Positions 31,201-38,478 of a DNA stretch of 64,000 nt are shown here, piece after piece; position 1 is the first letter of the stretch; each line of letters opens with the position of its first letter. The stretch is from Nocardia sp. SYP-A9097 (lineage in GTDB: Bacteria; Actinomycetota; Actinomycetes; Mycobacteriales; Mycobacteriaceae). A model generated the notes under the pieces. It made no database searches and was not told the DNA's origin. It worked only from the letters and a program-made list of their open reading frames with translations. The DNA is taken from the NCBI RefSeq assembly GCF_009649815.1, contig NZ_WJIC01000024.1, forward strand, positions 52,832 through 116,831, read 5' to 3'. The translations under genes and the position numbers were made by a program.

Positions 31201-33927
31201 CATATTCGGGCCGTGGAAGTCGAAATAGTTGGATACCCGCGCGGCAATGATGTTCGGCATCATTCCGGGGAAAGAGTTCTCGTTCACCGGCGGGACGAGC
31301 GATCGCACGGTGGCCTCGAACGCCTCGAAGGCGGCTCTGACCTCGGGAGAGTGGGCCAGTGCTGAGCTCTGCGAAACCGCCCGGCCCAGATGACCGAGAT
31401 AGCATCGCAGTGCGTAGAGGGTCGAGTTGCGGGTAGGTCCGAGGTGCCCGACGAATACCCCCGTCGTAGCACGCGTCGAAGACCAGAACTCACTCAGTTG
31501 CGGGGCAAGGCTATTGACGCATCGCAGCATCATCATCTGGCATCGATCGGTCGACCGCAGGGTCGCCCGCGGAATGCGGACCTCGCTCACCGGTGGGAAC
31601 GGATATTCGTCGCCATACCCAGCGGCCGGTGCCACGCCCGCACCGCGTAGCCACGCGGCGACTTCGTCCCGACCGGGGTCACCCGGAAGGGCTGTACTCC
31701 ATGCGACGACCGCAACGGCCTCCTCGGCCACGGGGACATCGATCGCGCTACCCGGCTCCGCCCGGTCACGAACAATGAGATGCGCATTGGTTCCACCGAA
31801 TCCGAAGGCCGACACCGCGGCCACCCGCGGCCGGGCGCCCGCGGGCCACTCCCGAACCGTGGTCGGTATCTCGAGATTCGACTCGCCGATGCCGAATTCC
31901 GGTGGCGCCTTGTCGAATTCATACTGCGGGGGTATCCGGCCGTGCTGAAAAGCCAACAGCACCTCGACCAGCGAGACCACCCCCGCCGCCCATCCGGTGT
32001 GCCCGATGAGTGACTTGCTCGAGGTCACGAAAGTTGGCCTGCCGGAACGCATTGTCGTTCGCAGCGCGTCGAACTCGGCCTGATCACCGGCCGGTGTGCC
32101 CGTAGCATGCGCGACAACCCAGTCGACATCGGCCGGCCCTGTCCCGGCGAGTTGATGGGCCCGCAGCACCGCGATCTGCTGCCCGGCCGACTGCGGCGCG
32201 TAGATCGCCTTCCCCTTGCCATCGGAGGAAGCGCCGATACCCGCCAGGATGCCCAGCACACGGTCGCCATCAGCGCGCGCCCGCCGCAGGGTTTTCAGAA
32301 CGACAACGGCCGCACCATCGGAGAACAATGCGCCGTCACTGTCTTCGTCCATGCTCCGGACCCGGCCGCTCTTCGACAGACCATGCAGTTTCGCGAAAAG
32401 CACCGAACCGCGCGGAGCGAGACCGAACGCACCGCCGCACGCCGCGATATCGGTGGCGCCCGAGAGCAGATCACGGATACCGAGATCGATGGCGTACACC
32501 GACGACGAGCACGCGGTATCGATCATTATCGGCACGGTGTCCGGCGGCAGCAGACCGCGCATAGCCTTGCGGCCGACCATATGTGGCAAATACTCACTCG
32601 GCTGCTGCCCGGCCCGGGGCAGGGCCCGCTCGATCAGCGCGTCCAGCTCGCCCCGCAGCGCCGGCGGCACCTCGCCCAGGCGGGTACGCAGCCCGGCCGC
32701 GACCAGCGACTCCTCCAAATGCTGGCTCCCATCGGCGGTATAGCCGACGGCGAATGTCCAGCGGTCGTCATCACGGGTCGATACACCGTCGATCGCCTGA
32801 CGGAGCGAATTACGAAGCCAGGTGGTGGTGTAATCCTCGGTCGCGTCGACCGGGAATTGGTCCGGATCCGTGATGTACCCGCTCGTACGCGCGTACGTGC
32901 GATCTTCCGCGGCGGGATCGGCGGAGTAGTATGAATCGCCATCCCAGCGCTCGCCGGGCTCGGTGAACATCACGGTGCCGTCGAGCCGCAGCGGCCAGTA
33001 CTCCTGCGGACTGCTCGCCCCCGGAACAACCATTCCCATACCGACGACCGCGATCATCCGGTCGTCATCCGCAAGGTCCGATTCTTCGAACTCCGGCGAG
33101 AGCGAGGCCGTCGCCGGCTCTTCGCTCGCCGGTACCGCGGGACCTGCGACATCGTCAATCGGCAGGGTGAAAGGCACCCGTAGTGTCAAGCCGCCGTCGG
33201 CGACGATCGTCTGGCCGGTTATCCACCCTGACAGATCCGATGCCAAAAACAGCACAACGTTGGCCAGATCGGCCTCGGTTGCCATCCGCCCCAATGGCGT
33301 CGCGGCAATGACAGCGCGAGACATCTCGTCCGCGTGCGGGAACCGTCGAGCGACCTCCCCGCCGATAAGGCTGCACGACGCGGTATTCACACGAACATTG
33401 ATCGGCGCGTACTGAACCGCCAGATAACGGGTCATCGTCTCGACGGTGGCCTTGGAGATACCCACGGACATGTAATTGTCGACCACGAATTCGGCGCCGA
33501 TCGACGACAGATTGACAATGGCGCCGCCACCCCGGGTCGCCATCATTCGTGCCGCGTGCTCGGCGCACCACAGACTGCCCTTGAAATTGGTGTCGAACGC
33601 GCGATCCCAATGTTCCTGCTCGAGTTCCGCATGGGGAAGCAAAGCGCCGCCGGCGGCATTATTGATCAGGATATCGATTCCGCCGACAAGATCACCGATC
33701 TCGGCGAACATGCGGTCCACATGATCTTTCTTCGCGACGGACGCGCGCACGAGATGTACCGTCCCGCCGAGCGCGCGTAGCTCCTGCGCTGTTTCGCGAG
33801 CCTGATCGTGCGAATGGAAGTAATTGATGACGACCGTCGCGCCTTGTTCGACGAACTTGTGAGCGGTGACCCGGCCGACGCCTTTCGCGCCACCGGTGAT
33901 GAGCACGGTCTTCCCTTGCAGACTCAA
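28231..33927 (-). CDS. Iterative PKS: FabL-like reductase - KS - KS-like - KR - DH
   Basis: An 1898-residue megasynthase. The start is TTG 33927 with GGAGG eight bases upstream. Domains in order: (1) SDR, 1-250, with TGGAKGVG and Tyr152-x6-Lys159, the FabI/FabL enoyl reductase spacing rather than Y-x3-K. (2) Ketosynthase, about 289-722, with intact DTACSSS (Cys473), HATGT (His607) and IGHTG (His643). (3) KS-like/chain-length-factor-like region, about 735-1052, where the nucleophile position reads DSGFPAG (Phe915). (4) KR, about 1062-1580, with GGGRGIT, Ser1472, Tyr1485 and Asn1489. (5) DH hotdog, about 1583-1885, with DHLVNGVPTLPG (His1620) and LLDGL (Asp1795). There is no AT, ACP or thioesterase; AT and ACP are on the upstream protein. 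The architecture recalls PUFA/secondary-lipid synthases and predicts a reduced chain. Confidence 0.88.
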   Translation of the reverse strand: MSLQGKTVLITGGAKGVGRVTAHKFVEQGATVVINYFHSHDQARETAQELRALGGTVHLVRASVAKKDHVDRMFAEIGDLVGGIDILINNAAGGALLPHAELEQEHWDRAFDTNFKGSLWCAEHAARMMATRGGGAIVNLSSIGAEFVVDNYMSVGISKATVETMTRYLAVQYAPINVRVNTASCSLIGGEVARRFPHADEMSRAVIAATPLGRMATEADLANVVLFLASDLSGWITGQTIVADGGLTLRVPFTLPIDDVAGPAVPASEEPATASLSPEFEESDLADDDRMIAVVGMGMVVPGASSPQEYWPLRLDGTVMFTEPGERWDGDSYYSADPAAEDRTYARTSGYITDPDQFPVDATEDYTTTWLRNSLRQAIDGVSTRDDDRWTFAVGYTADGSQHLEESLVAAGLRTRLGEVPPALRGELDALIERALPRAGQQPSEYLPHMVGRKAMRGLLPPDTVPIMIDTACSSSVYAIDLGIRDLLSGATDIAACGGAFGLAPRGSVLFAKLHGLSKSGRVRSMDEDSDGALFSDGAAVVVLKTLRRARADGDRVLGILAGIGASSDGKGKAIYAPQSAGQQIAVLRAHQLAGTGPADVDWVVAHATGTPAGDQAEFDALRTTMRSGRPTFVTSSKSLIGHTGWAAGVVSLVEVLLAFQHGRIPPQYEFDKAPPEFGIGESNLEIPTTVREWPAGARPRVAAVSAFGFGGTNAHLIVRDRAEPGSAIDVPVAEEAVAVVAWSTALPGDPGRDEVAAWLRGAGVAPAAGYGDEYPFPPVSEVRIPRATLRSTDRCQMMMLRCVNSLAPQLSEFWSSTRATTGVFVGHLGPTRNSTLYALRCYLGHLGRAVSQSSALAHSPEVRAAFEAFEATVRSLVPPVNENSFPGMMPNIIAARVSNYFDFHGPNMTLDSGFPAGLTAVGYAVDSLRRGAVDLALAAGINGNSTPELRHILSPALAPNGEIAEGAFMVALVRESTARTAGLPVLGLIGAASGEPAVEISCDATRSDRSYLGGDGVKALIEAVTRPEPIVRVSVSDPLTGQSARITVSAPTAVPDPESTVRALHRHVVRLVQRPLEQVRPTILDIDDKTLAVTDSASLARQLAGRGAMVVCTDPDVEAASRIHPLSVLSNASFSRLPADWHGRIRHLRVVSALPDPAAGVAESTLGLHDATFLALRELHPALTRRQGSFGVLLLSAMSAGAPLPAAGMFTGLTKSIALELPAVQCFSVLSSTDELGVGLAQLAAESSARQLFPVVVYDGDSRRIFVPIPEPVSAAEQIGLGRSSVIVAIGGGRGITAECAIALAANSGAKVWVLGSNPLDTRDDGTLIENDGESRRGRSEFIREGLRGRPGVSVAALSKEFDRVAHADTVRANLARIAAHSGSDRVRYLTCDVGDHPSILRAIRTIHDEDGRIDLLFNGAGLHRGGALAETDLADFRRIRDIKVRGYDNLNRAFAEAGVARPAVWCNFGSTVGFIGQPGEADYAAGNEFLSFASAYAGNSRGRDEVTIGWALWRDTGLAASPLAASFLQRLGVFTPMTTAEGVAHFLDELRLPRRYPSVVLIGDAERATIGERAPGLLDRPDRTVQPFFFGRRLVDEPNRIVAERTLDLTTDSYLADHLVNGVPTLPGTFVTAIVADAALALLPGWKVTAMSDLIFKKFLRVYPGRAGTEFRIIAERCSGTGAERTVTIRVVSDIRAPDGRTLRRDQPHFEATAHLRRERPIAPYRQRIPIVGSREVADPYHVSNEAVHLTGSLVSTTSTRVHSAGSFAEFSLPQHSRHGAFGRFRVPAVLLDGLARTAVLTPDRYIPLAAPLSIARIDFYDDRNDVELAEAFPSGLQLYCTGDVGIEDENGFTEFGVISPEGCVLLEMSGVRGTILGYVDTATAEFITPSQLKQL

Positions 33928-33957
33928 CGCTTGATCCTCCGGTGATGGTCGGGGAAA

Positions 33958-35280
33958 TCAGACCGACACATGATCGCGTGCGACGATGTCCGCGATTCGG
34001 CCGAGCGTTCCGTGCTCGCTGATTCGGAAATCGTCGGACAGCGCGGGCAATCCGTACTTGGCCGCAACCCGCTGCATCAACTCCGTTTGCTTGACGGAGT
34101 CGATACCGAGGTCCCCCTCGAGGTCCACGTCCTCGGCGAATACGTCGGTCGGGTACTCCACCGCCTCGGCGTACAACTCCGCCAACTCCTCCAGTAGCCG
34201 TGCCCGATCCGTGGGCGTGACCTGATCGAGTACAGGGGCAGGCGCAGGCACAAGGGCAGGCACCGGGACCAGGGCCGGGGTGGCCCGCACACTGAAAATG
34301 GTTGTCCGACGAGATGTTTCGGGGGAATCGACGCGACCCGTGACGGCCAGCATGGACTCGATCGGCGAAACACCGCTCGGCACGGTGGCGAGCGCGGTCA
34401 CATTCGGCAGCGTCTTGCCGACCAGTCCGGTGAGCGCGTTGCGCGCGCCGCATTCGACGAATCGGTCGATACCCGTGCCGAACAGGTGCTGGAGCGCCTT
34501 CGCGAAGTCGACCCGGCGGGTGAGGTGACCGGCGAGCAGCGACGGCAGGTCGTCCCCATCGGTGTATTGCCGACCCAGAATCGGCGAGTACACCCGCCGA
34601 TGCAGCGGCATCGACCGCAACGGCCGGATCCCGGATTCGAAAAGCACCGCCGCCTCGGCGAGCAACGGATTGTGGAACGGATACGGCGCGCTCAGGGGTG
34701 CGGTCGGGATGCCGATCCGCCCGGCAAGGTCGGCCACCATCGCGAGAGACGAAGCCGGGCCCGAGACCACCACCTGCCGCGGGCTGTTCACCACGGCCAC
34801 AGCCAACCCGGGGTCGTCGATGGCATCGATCAGCGCCGAGGCACGCTGTACCCCGACGCTCAATGCGAGCATCCCGCCCGCGGGCGCGGCGGCCCGCAAT
34901 GCCGCGTTGCGGCGGGCCACGATAATCGCGCCGTCGCCCACGCTGAATGCTTTCGCCGCCACCAGTGCCGCGATCTCTCCGAGGCTGTGCCCGACCAGTG
35001 CGGAGGGTTGAATACCCTCGCCGGCAAGAATTCTGTTGATCGCGACCGCGGTGCCGTACAGCGCCAGTTGCAATGTGTCGGGATCTTCGGCGAGCAGCAT
35101 TTCGAGTGCGGGTGTGGAATTGAACAAGATGGGTGAGACGCTGTCGGCTGAACCACTCAGGGCCCCGTCGATCTCGTCGAAGACTTCCCGTACCTCGCGA
35201 CGGTGGGCGGCGAGGTCCGTGAATACCGTCTCGAGATATGCCCCCTGCCCCGGAAACATGAATGCAGTATTGTCGGCCAT
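33958..35280 (-). CDS. Stand-alone acyltransferase-ACP protein of the PKS
   Basis: A 440-residue two-domain protein. The AT domain (1-310) has FMFPGQGAY, GHSLGE (Ser99) and YPFH (His203), a pattern closer to malonyl- than methylmalonyl-specific ATs. A Pro/Val/Ala linker (about 333-352) leads to an ACP (about 355-440) with LGIDSVKQTEL, where Ser395 would carry phosphopantetheine. The LGIDS-V/I-K form is typical of PUFA-synthase ACPs. It is the first gene of the operon; 30 bases separate it from the PKS TTG start. It supplies extender units and the carrier to the AT-less, ACP-less partner. No phosphopantetheinyl transferase is in the window. Confidence 0.9.
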   Translation of the reverse strand: MADNTAFMFPGQGAYLETVFTDLAAHRREVREVFDEIDGALSGSADSVSPILFNSTPALEMLLAEDPDTLQLALYGTAVAINRILAGEGIQPSALVGHSLGEIAALVAAKAFSVGDGAIIVARRNAALRAAAPAGGMLALSVGVQRASALIDAIDDPGLAVAVVNSPRQVVVSGPASSLAMVADLAGRIGIPTAPLSAPYPFHNPLLAEAAVLFESGIRPLRSMPLHRRVYSPILGRQYTDGDDLPSLLAGHLTRRVDFAKALQHLFGTGIDRFVECGARNALTGLVGKTLPNVTALATVPSGVSPIESMLAVTGRVDSPETSRRTTIFSVRATPALVPVPALVPAPAPVLDQVTPTDRARLLEELAELYAEAVEYPTDVFAEDVDLEGDLGIDSVKQTELMQRVAAKYGLPALSDDFRISEHGTLGRIADIVARDHVSV

Positions 35281-35670
35281 CGTTCTCGATACCCTCCCGT
35301 GGCTGTCCTGGCCACTCCAATATTTATTGTCAGGTAATTCGGGAATCGCACGCGGACAGAAATGCGCGGGCGGGATATTCGCTGATCCATCCGGCGGCGA
35401 CCGTTAATGCGAACCCTATGACGCATCCGCGACGCTCGCACAATCCCCCGGACGAATGTTCAGGTGCCGTTAATATTCCGACCGTCATTCAGGACGGGCG
35501 ATAATGGCGGGAACGTGAACAATGACGAGGCCGATCTGTACCCGCGCGGTGGAACCCGACCCGGTCCGGTAGGGGCTGCCGAAATCGCCGCGGACTCGTA
35601 GTGGAGCCCGAACTACGTCCACGCCGCTGGTGACTGTCGGCACCCGTTGACGTCCCACGATCGGACATGG
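35281..35670. other. Intergenic region upstream of the PKS operon
   Basis: About 390 bases with no gene I can support. It includes an AT-rich patch around 35318-35335 that may hold the minus-strand operon promoter (no convincing -35/-10 pair) and a direct repeat CCGTTAAT at 35401 and 35466. GGGAGGG precedes the AT-ACP start with an unusually long spacer (11 bases). A 73-codon minus-strand frame at 35485-35706 looks like chance. Confidence 0.5.
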
Positions 35671-35727
35671 GCCAGGCACGTCTCCGGTTGCCTGGCGGCT
35701 CCGCACGCCGCGAGCTGAGCCGCCAGG
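35671..35727 (-). terminator. Overlapping alternative hairpins after the phosphatase gene
   Basis: Hairpin A pairs 35671-35678 (GCCAGGCA) with 35689-35696. Hairpin B pairs 35691-35701 (CCTGGCGGCTC) with 35717-35727. The segment 35691-35696 is common to both, so they are mutually exclusive. They lie 17 bases past the phosphatase stop and probably terminate it. No U-tract. Confidence 0.55.
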
Positions 35728-35743
35728 ATCTCCGAATATGTTG

Positions 35744-36652
35744 TCAGCTCACGAGGTTCTTGCGCAGTTTCAGGATGGTTCCGGCGTCCAGGCCGAGGCC
35801 TCGGGTGAGGAATTTGCCGAAGTCACCGAATTGGGAGTTCACCTGGTCGACGGCGATGTCGAGGTAGTCGGCGCGCACTTCCTGCAGCGGGATCAGCAGG
35901 TCCGGATTCTGCATCAGACCCGCCTGCTTCAGCTGTGCGCGGGTGGCCGCATCGGCGGCCGCCCGATACTGGTTGGACAGCAGATAGTCCTGCCGCGCAA
36001 CCGATTCCGGGACGCCGACGGCGCGTAGGGTCACATAGGAGAGCCAGCCGGTGCGGTCCTTACCCGCGGTGCAGTGGAACAGTGTGGCCGTGCCGGTATT
36101 CGCCAGATCCCGCACCGTCTGGCCGAATTGTGCGAGCGAATCCGCGCCGAAGAAGCTCCGGTACACATCGCCCATGATCTGCTCGGCCTTACCGTCTCCG
36201 AGCAACTCCTGCTGCTGCTGCGGATCCCGCGACTGGATCGCCTGCGACATCTTCAAGAACATCCCGGTGTCGTCAATAGCCCTGGCCACCAACGGAACTC
36301 CCGCGGGCAACCTGTCGGCCCCCGTTCCCTGGATCTCGGGAGCCGTCCGGAAGTCCACCACCGCCTGCAGATTCAAACCGGTCAGCTTCTGCACATCGGC
36401 ATCGGTCAGTTTTCCGAGCGCATCCGCTCGAATAACCTTCCCCGCCTTGACCTTCGCCCCGTCATAGGTCCCGTACCCACCCAGATCCCGGACATTCACA
36501 GCCCCTTGTAATTCGATTTTGGTAGGCCCGCCCGCAGTGGGCGCTGCATCGGCAATCGCCCCCATCCCGGCGGTCAACGCCACCGCGGCAATAGGCACCA
36601 ACGCTATCGAAAGAACGGACCGTCTGCTTCGTGAAATATTGAAGAAATCCAT
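35744..36652 (-). CDS. Secreted tyrosine/serine (phosphoinositide-type) phosphatase
   Basis: A 302-residue protein with an N-terminal export signal (SRSRRSVLSIALVPIAAVALTAG, ending near IADAAPTAG). The phosphatase domain follows: NVRDLGGYGTYDGAKVKAGKVIRADAL at the start and the Cys-x5-Arg loop HCTAGKDRTGW. This is the Y_phosphatase3 family of the PtpB/LipA type, which in pathogens dephosphorylates phosphotyrosine and phosphoinositides. It is likely released or cell-wall associated. The start is supported by TAGCGT seven bases upstream (leaderless), and an alternative-hairpin terminator follows. Confidence 0.9.
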   Translation of the reverse strand: MDFFNISRSRRSVLSIALVPIAAVALTAGMGAIADAAPTAGGPTKIELQGAVNVRDLGGYGTYDGAKVKAGKVIRADALGKLTDADVQKLTGLNLQAVVDFRTAPEIQGTGADRLPAGVPLVARAIDDTGMFLKMSQAIQSRDPQQQQELLGDGKAEQIMGDVYRSFFGADSLAQFGQTVRDLANTGTATLFHCTAGKDRTGWLSYVTLRAVGVPESVARQDYLLSNQYRAAADAATRAQLKQAGLMQNPDLLIPLQEVRADYLDIAVDQVNSQFGDFGKFLTRGLGLDAGTILKLRKNLVS

Positions 36653-36659
36653 CCGAGCG

Positions 36660-36665
36660 ACGCTA
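36660..36665 (-). promoter_or_regulatory. Leaderless -10 element of the phosphatase gene
   Basis: TAGCGT on the minus strand, 7 bases before the ATG at 36652. The same hexamer and spacing recur before lipB and the GNAT gene. Confidence 0.5.
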
Positions 36666-36828
36666 AGCCCCGCTTATCAGCCGCTACTCACTTCGGAGAA
36701 CCGCGCTCACCCAACGAGATTCGCCACTCGCTCACCGAGACAGCAGCTGGCTCAATCATATTGACAACCGATATTCGCGCGCGATGACGAGATCTATTCT
36801 GCCCCAACATATTTCGATGAGGAATATA

Positions 36829-37218
36829 TCAGCTCGAAGCGGTCTCATGCACACTGCGCCACCGCACCCCATTGCGCCCACCTGAATCGGCCACCAGGAC
36901 CGCGGTCGTCAGCCGCGACCGCCCACCCCGATGCACCTCCCGAAACCGCACCACCGCGCAATCCGCCCTCGAATACTGCACCTCGATATCCGCGATCTCG
37001 ATCGACATCCCCGGCTCGGCATTCCCAGCGCCCCGCAACCCCTCGACCAGCCCCTCCCGCTCCACAATCACCCCCTCCATCGTGACCATGGAAAACCCTT
37101 GCGCCAGCTGCCCGATGAACGCCTCCAGCGCCGCCGCGGCTCCCGCTCCCAACCACTCGGCCAAATCCTCGTGCAGAACAACGACCTCACCGGCAACCGC
37201 ATCATGATCGATACCCAT
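36829..37218 (-). CDS. Small SnoaL/DUF4440-like protein
   Basis: A 129-residue protein. The pattern of an N-terminal helix (VVVLHEDLAEWLGAGAAAALEAFIGQLAQGFSMVTMEG), then VIVEREGLVEGLRGAGNAEPGMSIEIADIEVQYSRADCAVVRFREVHR and a final beta strand (RSVHETAS), fits the NTF2/SnoaL-like cone fold. No catalytic residues are obvious, and the family is functionally diverse. TAGCTT six bases before the ATG suggests a leaderless transcript. The upstream DDN-like gene runs in the same direction with a 63-base gap. Confidence 0.65.
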   Translation of the reverse strand: MGIDHDAVAGEVVVLHEDLAEWLGAGAAAALEAFIGQLAQGFSMVTMEGVIVEREGLVEGLRGAGNAEPGMSIEIADIEVQYSRADCAVVRFREVHRGGRSRLTTAVLVADSGGRNGVRWRSVHETASS

Positions 37219-37224
37219 ACCGGC

Positions 37225-37230
37225 AAGCTA
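37225..37230 (-). promoter_or_regulatory. Leaderless -10 element of the SnoaL-like gene
   Basis: TAGCTT on the minus strand, 6 bases before the ATG at 37218. No ribosome site is visible. Confidence 0.4.
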
Positions 37231-37281
37231 CCCCGCCGCGCCGCCACCCCTGGATACCCGGGGTGTCGCCGGCAGCTCGGA

Positions 37282-37779
37282 CTACTTCTCCGATGCCGGC
37301 GAGGGTCGAGCCGCCGCGGGTTCGATGCGAAATACCGGGTAGTCCGCGGCAATTCGCTCGAAGTCGGCGATCGGAGCATCCAGTGCGATCGGTATGTGCG
37401 GCCGCGCACCGGGCGCGATTCGCAAGTAGCGCTGCAGAATCGGAGGCCGCTCGGCGGGCGCCACCGCCGTCAGCCGAACATCCTCTCGCCGGCCATGCCG
37501 AAGCACCGCCTGCCCATCGGCAGCTGCCAGGTTGCGTACCCAATTCGTGTTCGGTCCCAGCATCGACACCACGTACCGACCGCCGTCGATCTCGGTCAAT
37601 ACCATCGGGAACCAGATCAACTGCCCGCTGCGCCGTCCGCGAATACCGAGTGCGGTAACCCGGTGCGGTGCGACACCCGCCGCGAACAACCAGGCCGACA
37701 CCCGATTCTGTGGTCGCGCAAACCAGTTGGGCCGACCGCTGCGATACATCCAGCGCAAGTAGTCCCGGTAGCCCCGCAT
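37282..37779 (-). CDS. Deazaflavin (F420)-dependent nitroreductase family protein
   Basis: A 165-residue member of the DDN/FDOR-A split-barrel family, common in F420-producing actinobacteria. Family segments are visible: RVTALGIRGRRSGQLIWFPMVLTEIDGGRYVVSMLGPNTNWVRNLAAADGQAVLRHGRREDVRL, where the GRRSG and WVRNLxAA motifs are the cofactor-binding hallmarks. The C terminus has VFRIEPAA. The reduced substrate (quinone, menaquinone or nitro compound) cannot be inferred. GAGGAG lies six bases before the ATG at 37779. Same-strand neighbours SnoaL-like and SRPBCC do not overlap it. Confidence 0.9.
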   Translation of the reverse strand: MRGYRDYLRWMYRSGRPNWFARPQNRVSAWLFAAGVAPHRVTALGIRGRRSGQLIWFPMVLTEIDGGRYVVSMLGPNTNWVRNLAAADGQAVLRHGRREDVRLTAVAPAERPPILQRYLRIAPGARPHIPIALDAPIADFERIAADYPVFRIEPAAARPSPASEK

Positions 37780-37899
37780 GATCGACTCCTCTCGTTCCGG
37801 GCGTAAATCCCCGAAACCAGACTGCCCCCAATTGCGCTTGCAACCCAGGGTCGAAGGGCCACAATCGCGCCCCGTTTCGCGGGTGAGCAGGCCCCAGGA

Positions 37900-38367
37900 T
37901 CAGGCCGGGTAGTTGTTGCGAAGGCGGTCCAAGGTGGCTTCGATGCCCGCCACGTTCGCTTTGGTGAAACCTGTTGCGCCGTAATACTTCAGCCGATTCA
38001 AGATCTTGGTATCGCGATGGTCGAACGTCTCGACGACACGCGTGGTGTCCGCCGACAAAGCCTGAAACTCCCACCGCCACCGATGTCCGAACGGATGCCG
38101 CCATTCGATAACCTGATCGGCCGTCAACGCGGTCACGGTGCACGTAATCCGATACGGCACCCCATACATCCGCATCTTGGTCGAGAACTTCGACCCCAAC
38201 TCGAGCCGCTCCGGCGTGCGAATATTCGCCTCCACAGTCCCCGACCCATCGATCTCATGATGCCGCCGAGGATCGGCCACGACAGCGAACAATTCCCCCG
38301 CCGACGCCGCGACCTCCACCGCCCGACTCACCTGAAACGGCCCAGCATCAACAATCTCCACTGTCAT
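37900..38367 (-). CDS. SRPBCC (START-like) family protein
   Basis: A 155-residue helix-grip-fold protein: FQVSRAVEVAASAGELFAVVADPRRHHEIDGSGTVEANI at the N terminus is a typical polyketide-cyclase/dehydrase start. IEWRHPFGHRWRWEFQALSADTTRVVETFDHRDTKILNRLKYYG forms the central strands, and a long C-terminal helix (ANVAGIEATLDRLRNNY) closes it. It binds a hydrophobic ligand by family analogy; no catalytic residues can be assigned. I start at ATG 38367 (GGAAG upstream) rather than the longer frame to 38454, which would overlap the glnA1 terminator. Confidence 0.82.
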   Translation of the reverse strand: MTVEIVDAGPFQVSRAVEVAASAGELFAVVADPRRHHEIDGSGTVEANIRTPERLELGSKFSTKMRMYGVPYRITCTVTALTADQVIEWRHPFGHRWRWEFQALSADTTRVVETFDHRDTKILNRLKYYGATGFTKANVAGIEATLDRLRNNYPA

Positions 38368-38420
38368 AACTTCCGATCCTCCGTCCTGCAGCTGGCCCGA
38401 TCCTAACCCCGGAAACCAGC

Positions 38421-38452
38421 GGAGCCCCACCCGCCGTAGCGGATGGGGCTCC
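38421..38452 (-). terminator. Terminator of glnA1
   Basis: A 14-bp stem (GGAGCCCCACCCGC against GCGGATGGGGCTCC, one G-T wobble) with a CGTA loop, 27 bases past the glnA1 stop on the minus strand. Confidence 0.8.
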
Positions 38453-38478
38453 ACGAGAACACTTACAGCTCAGACGAT

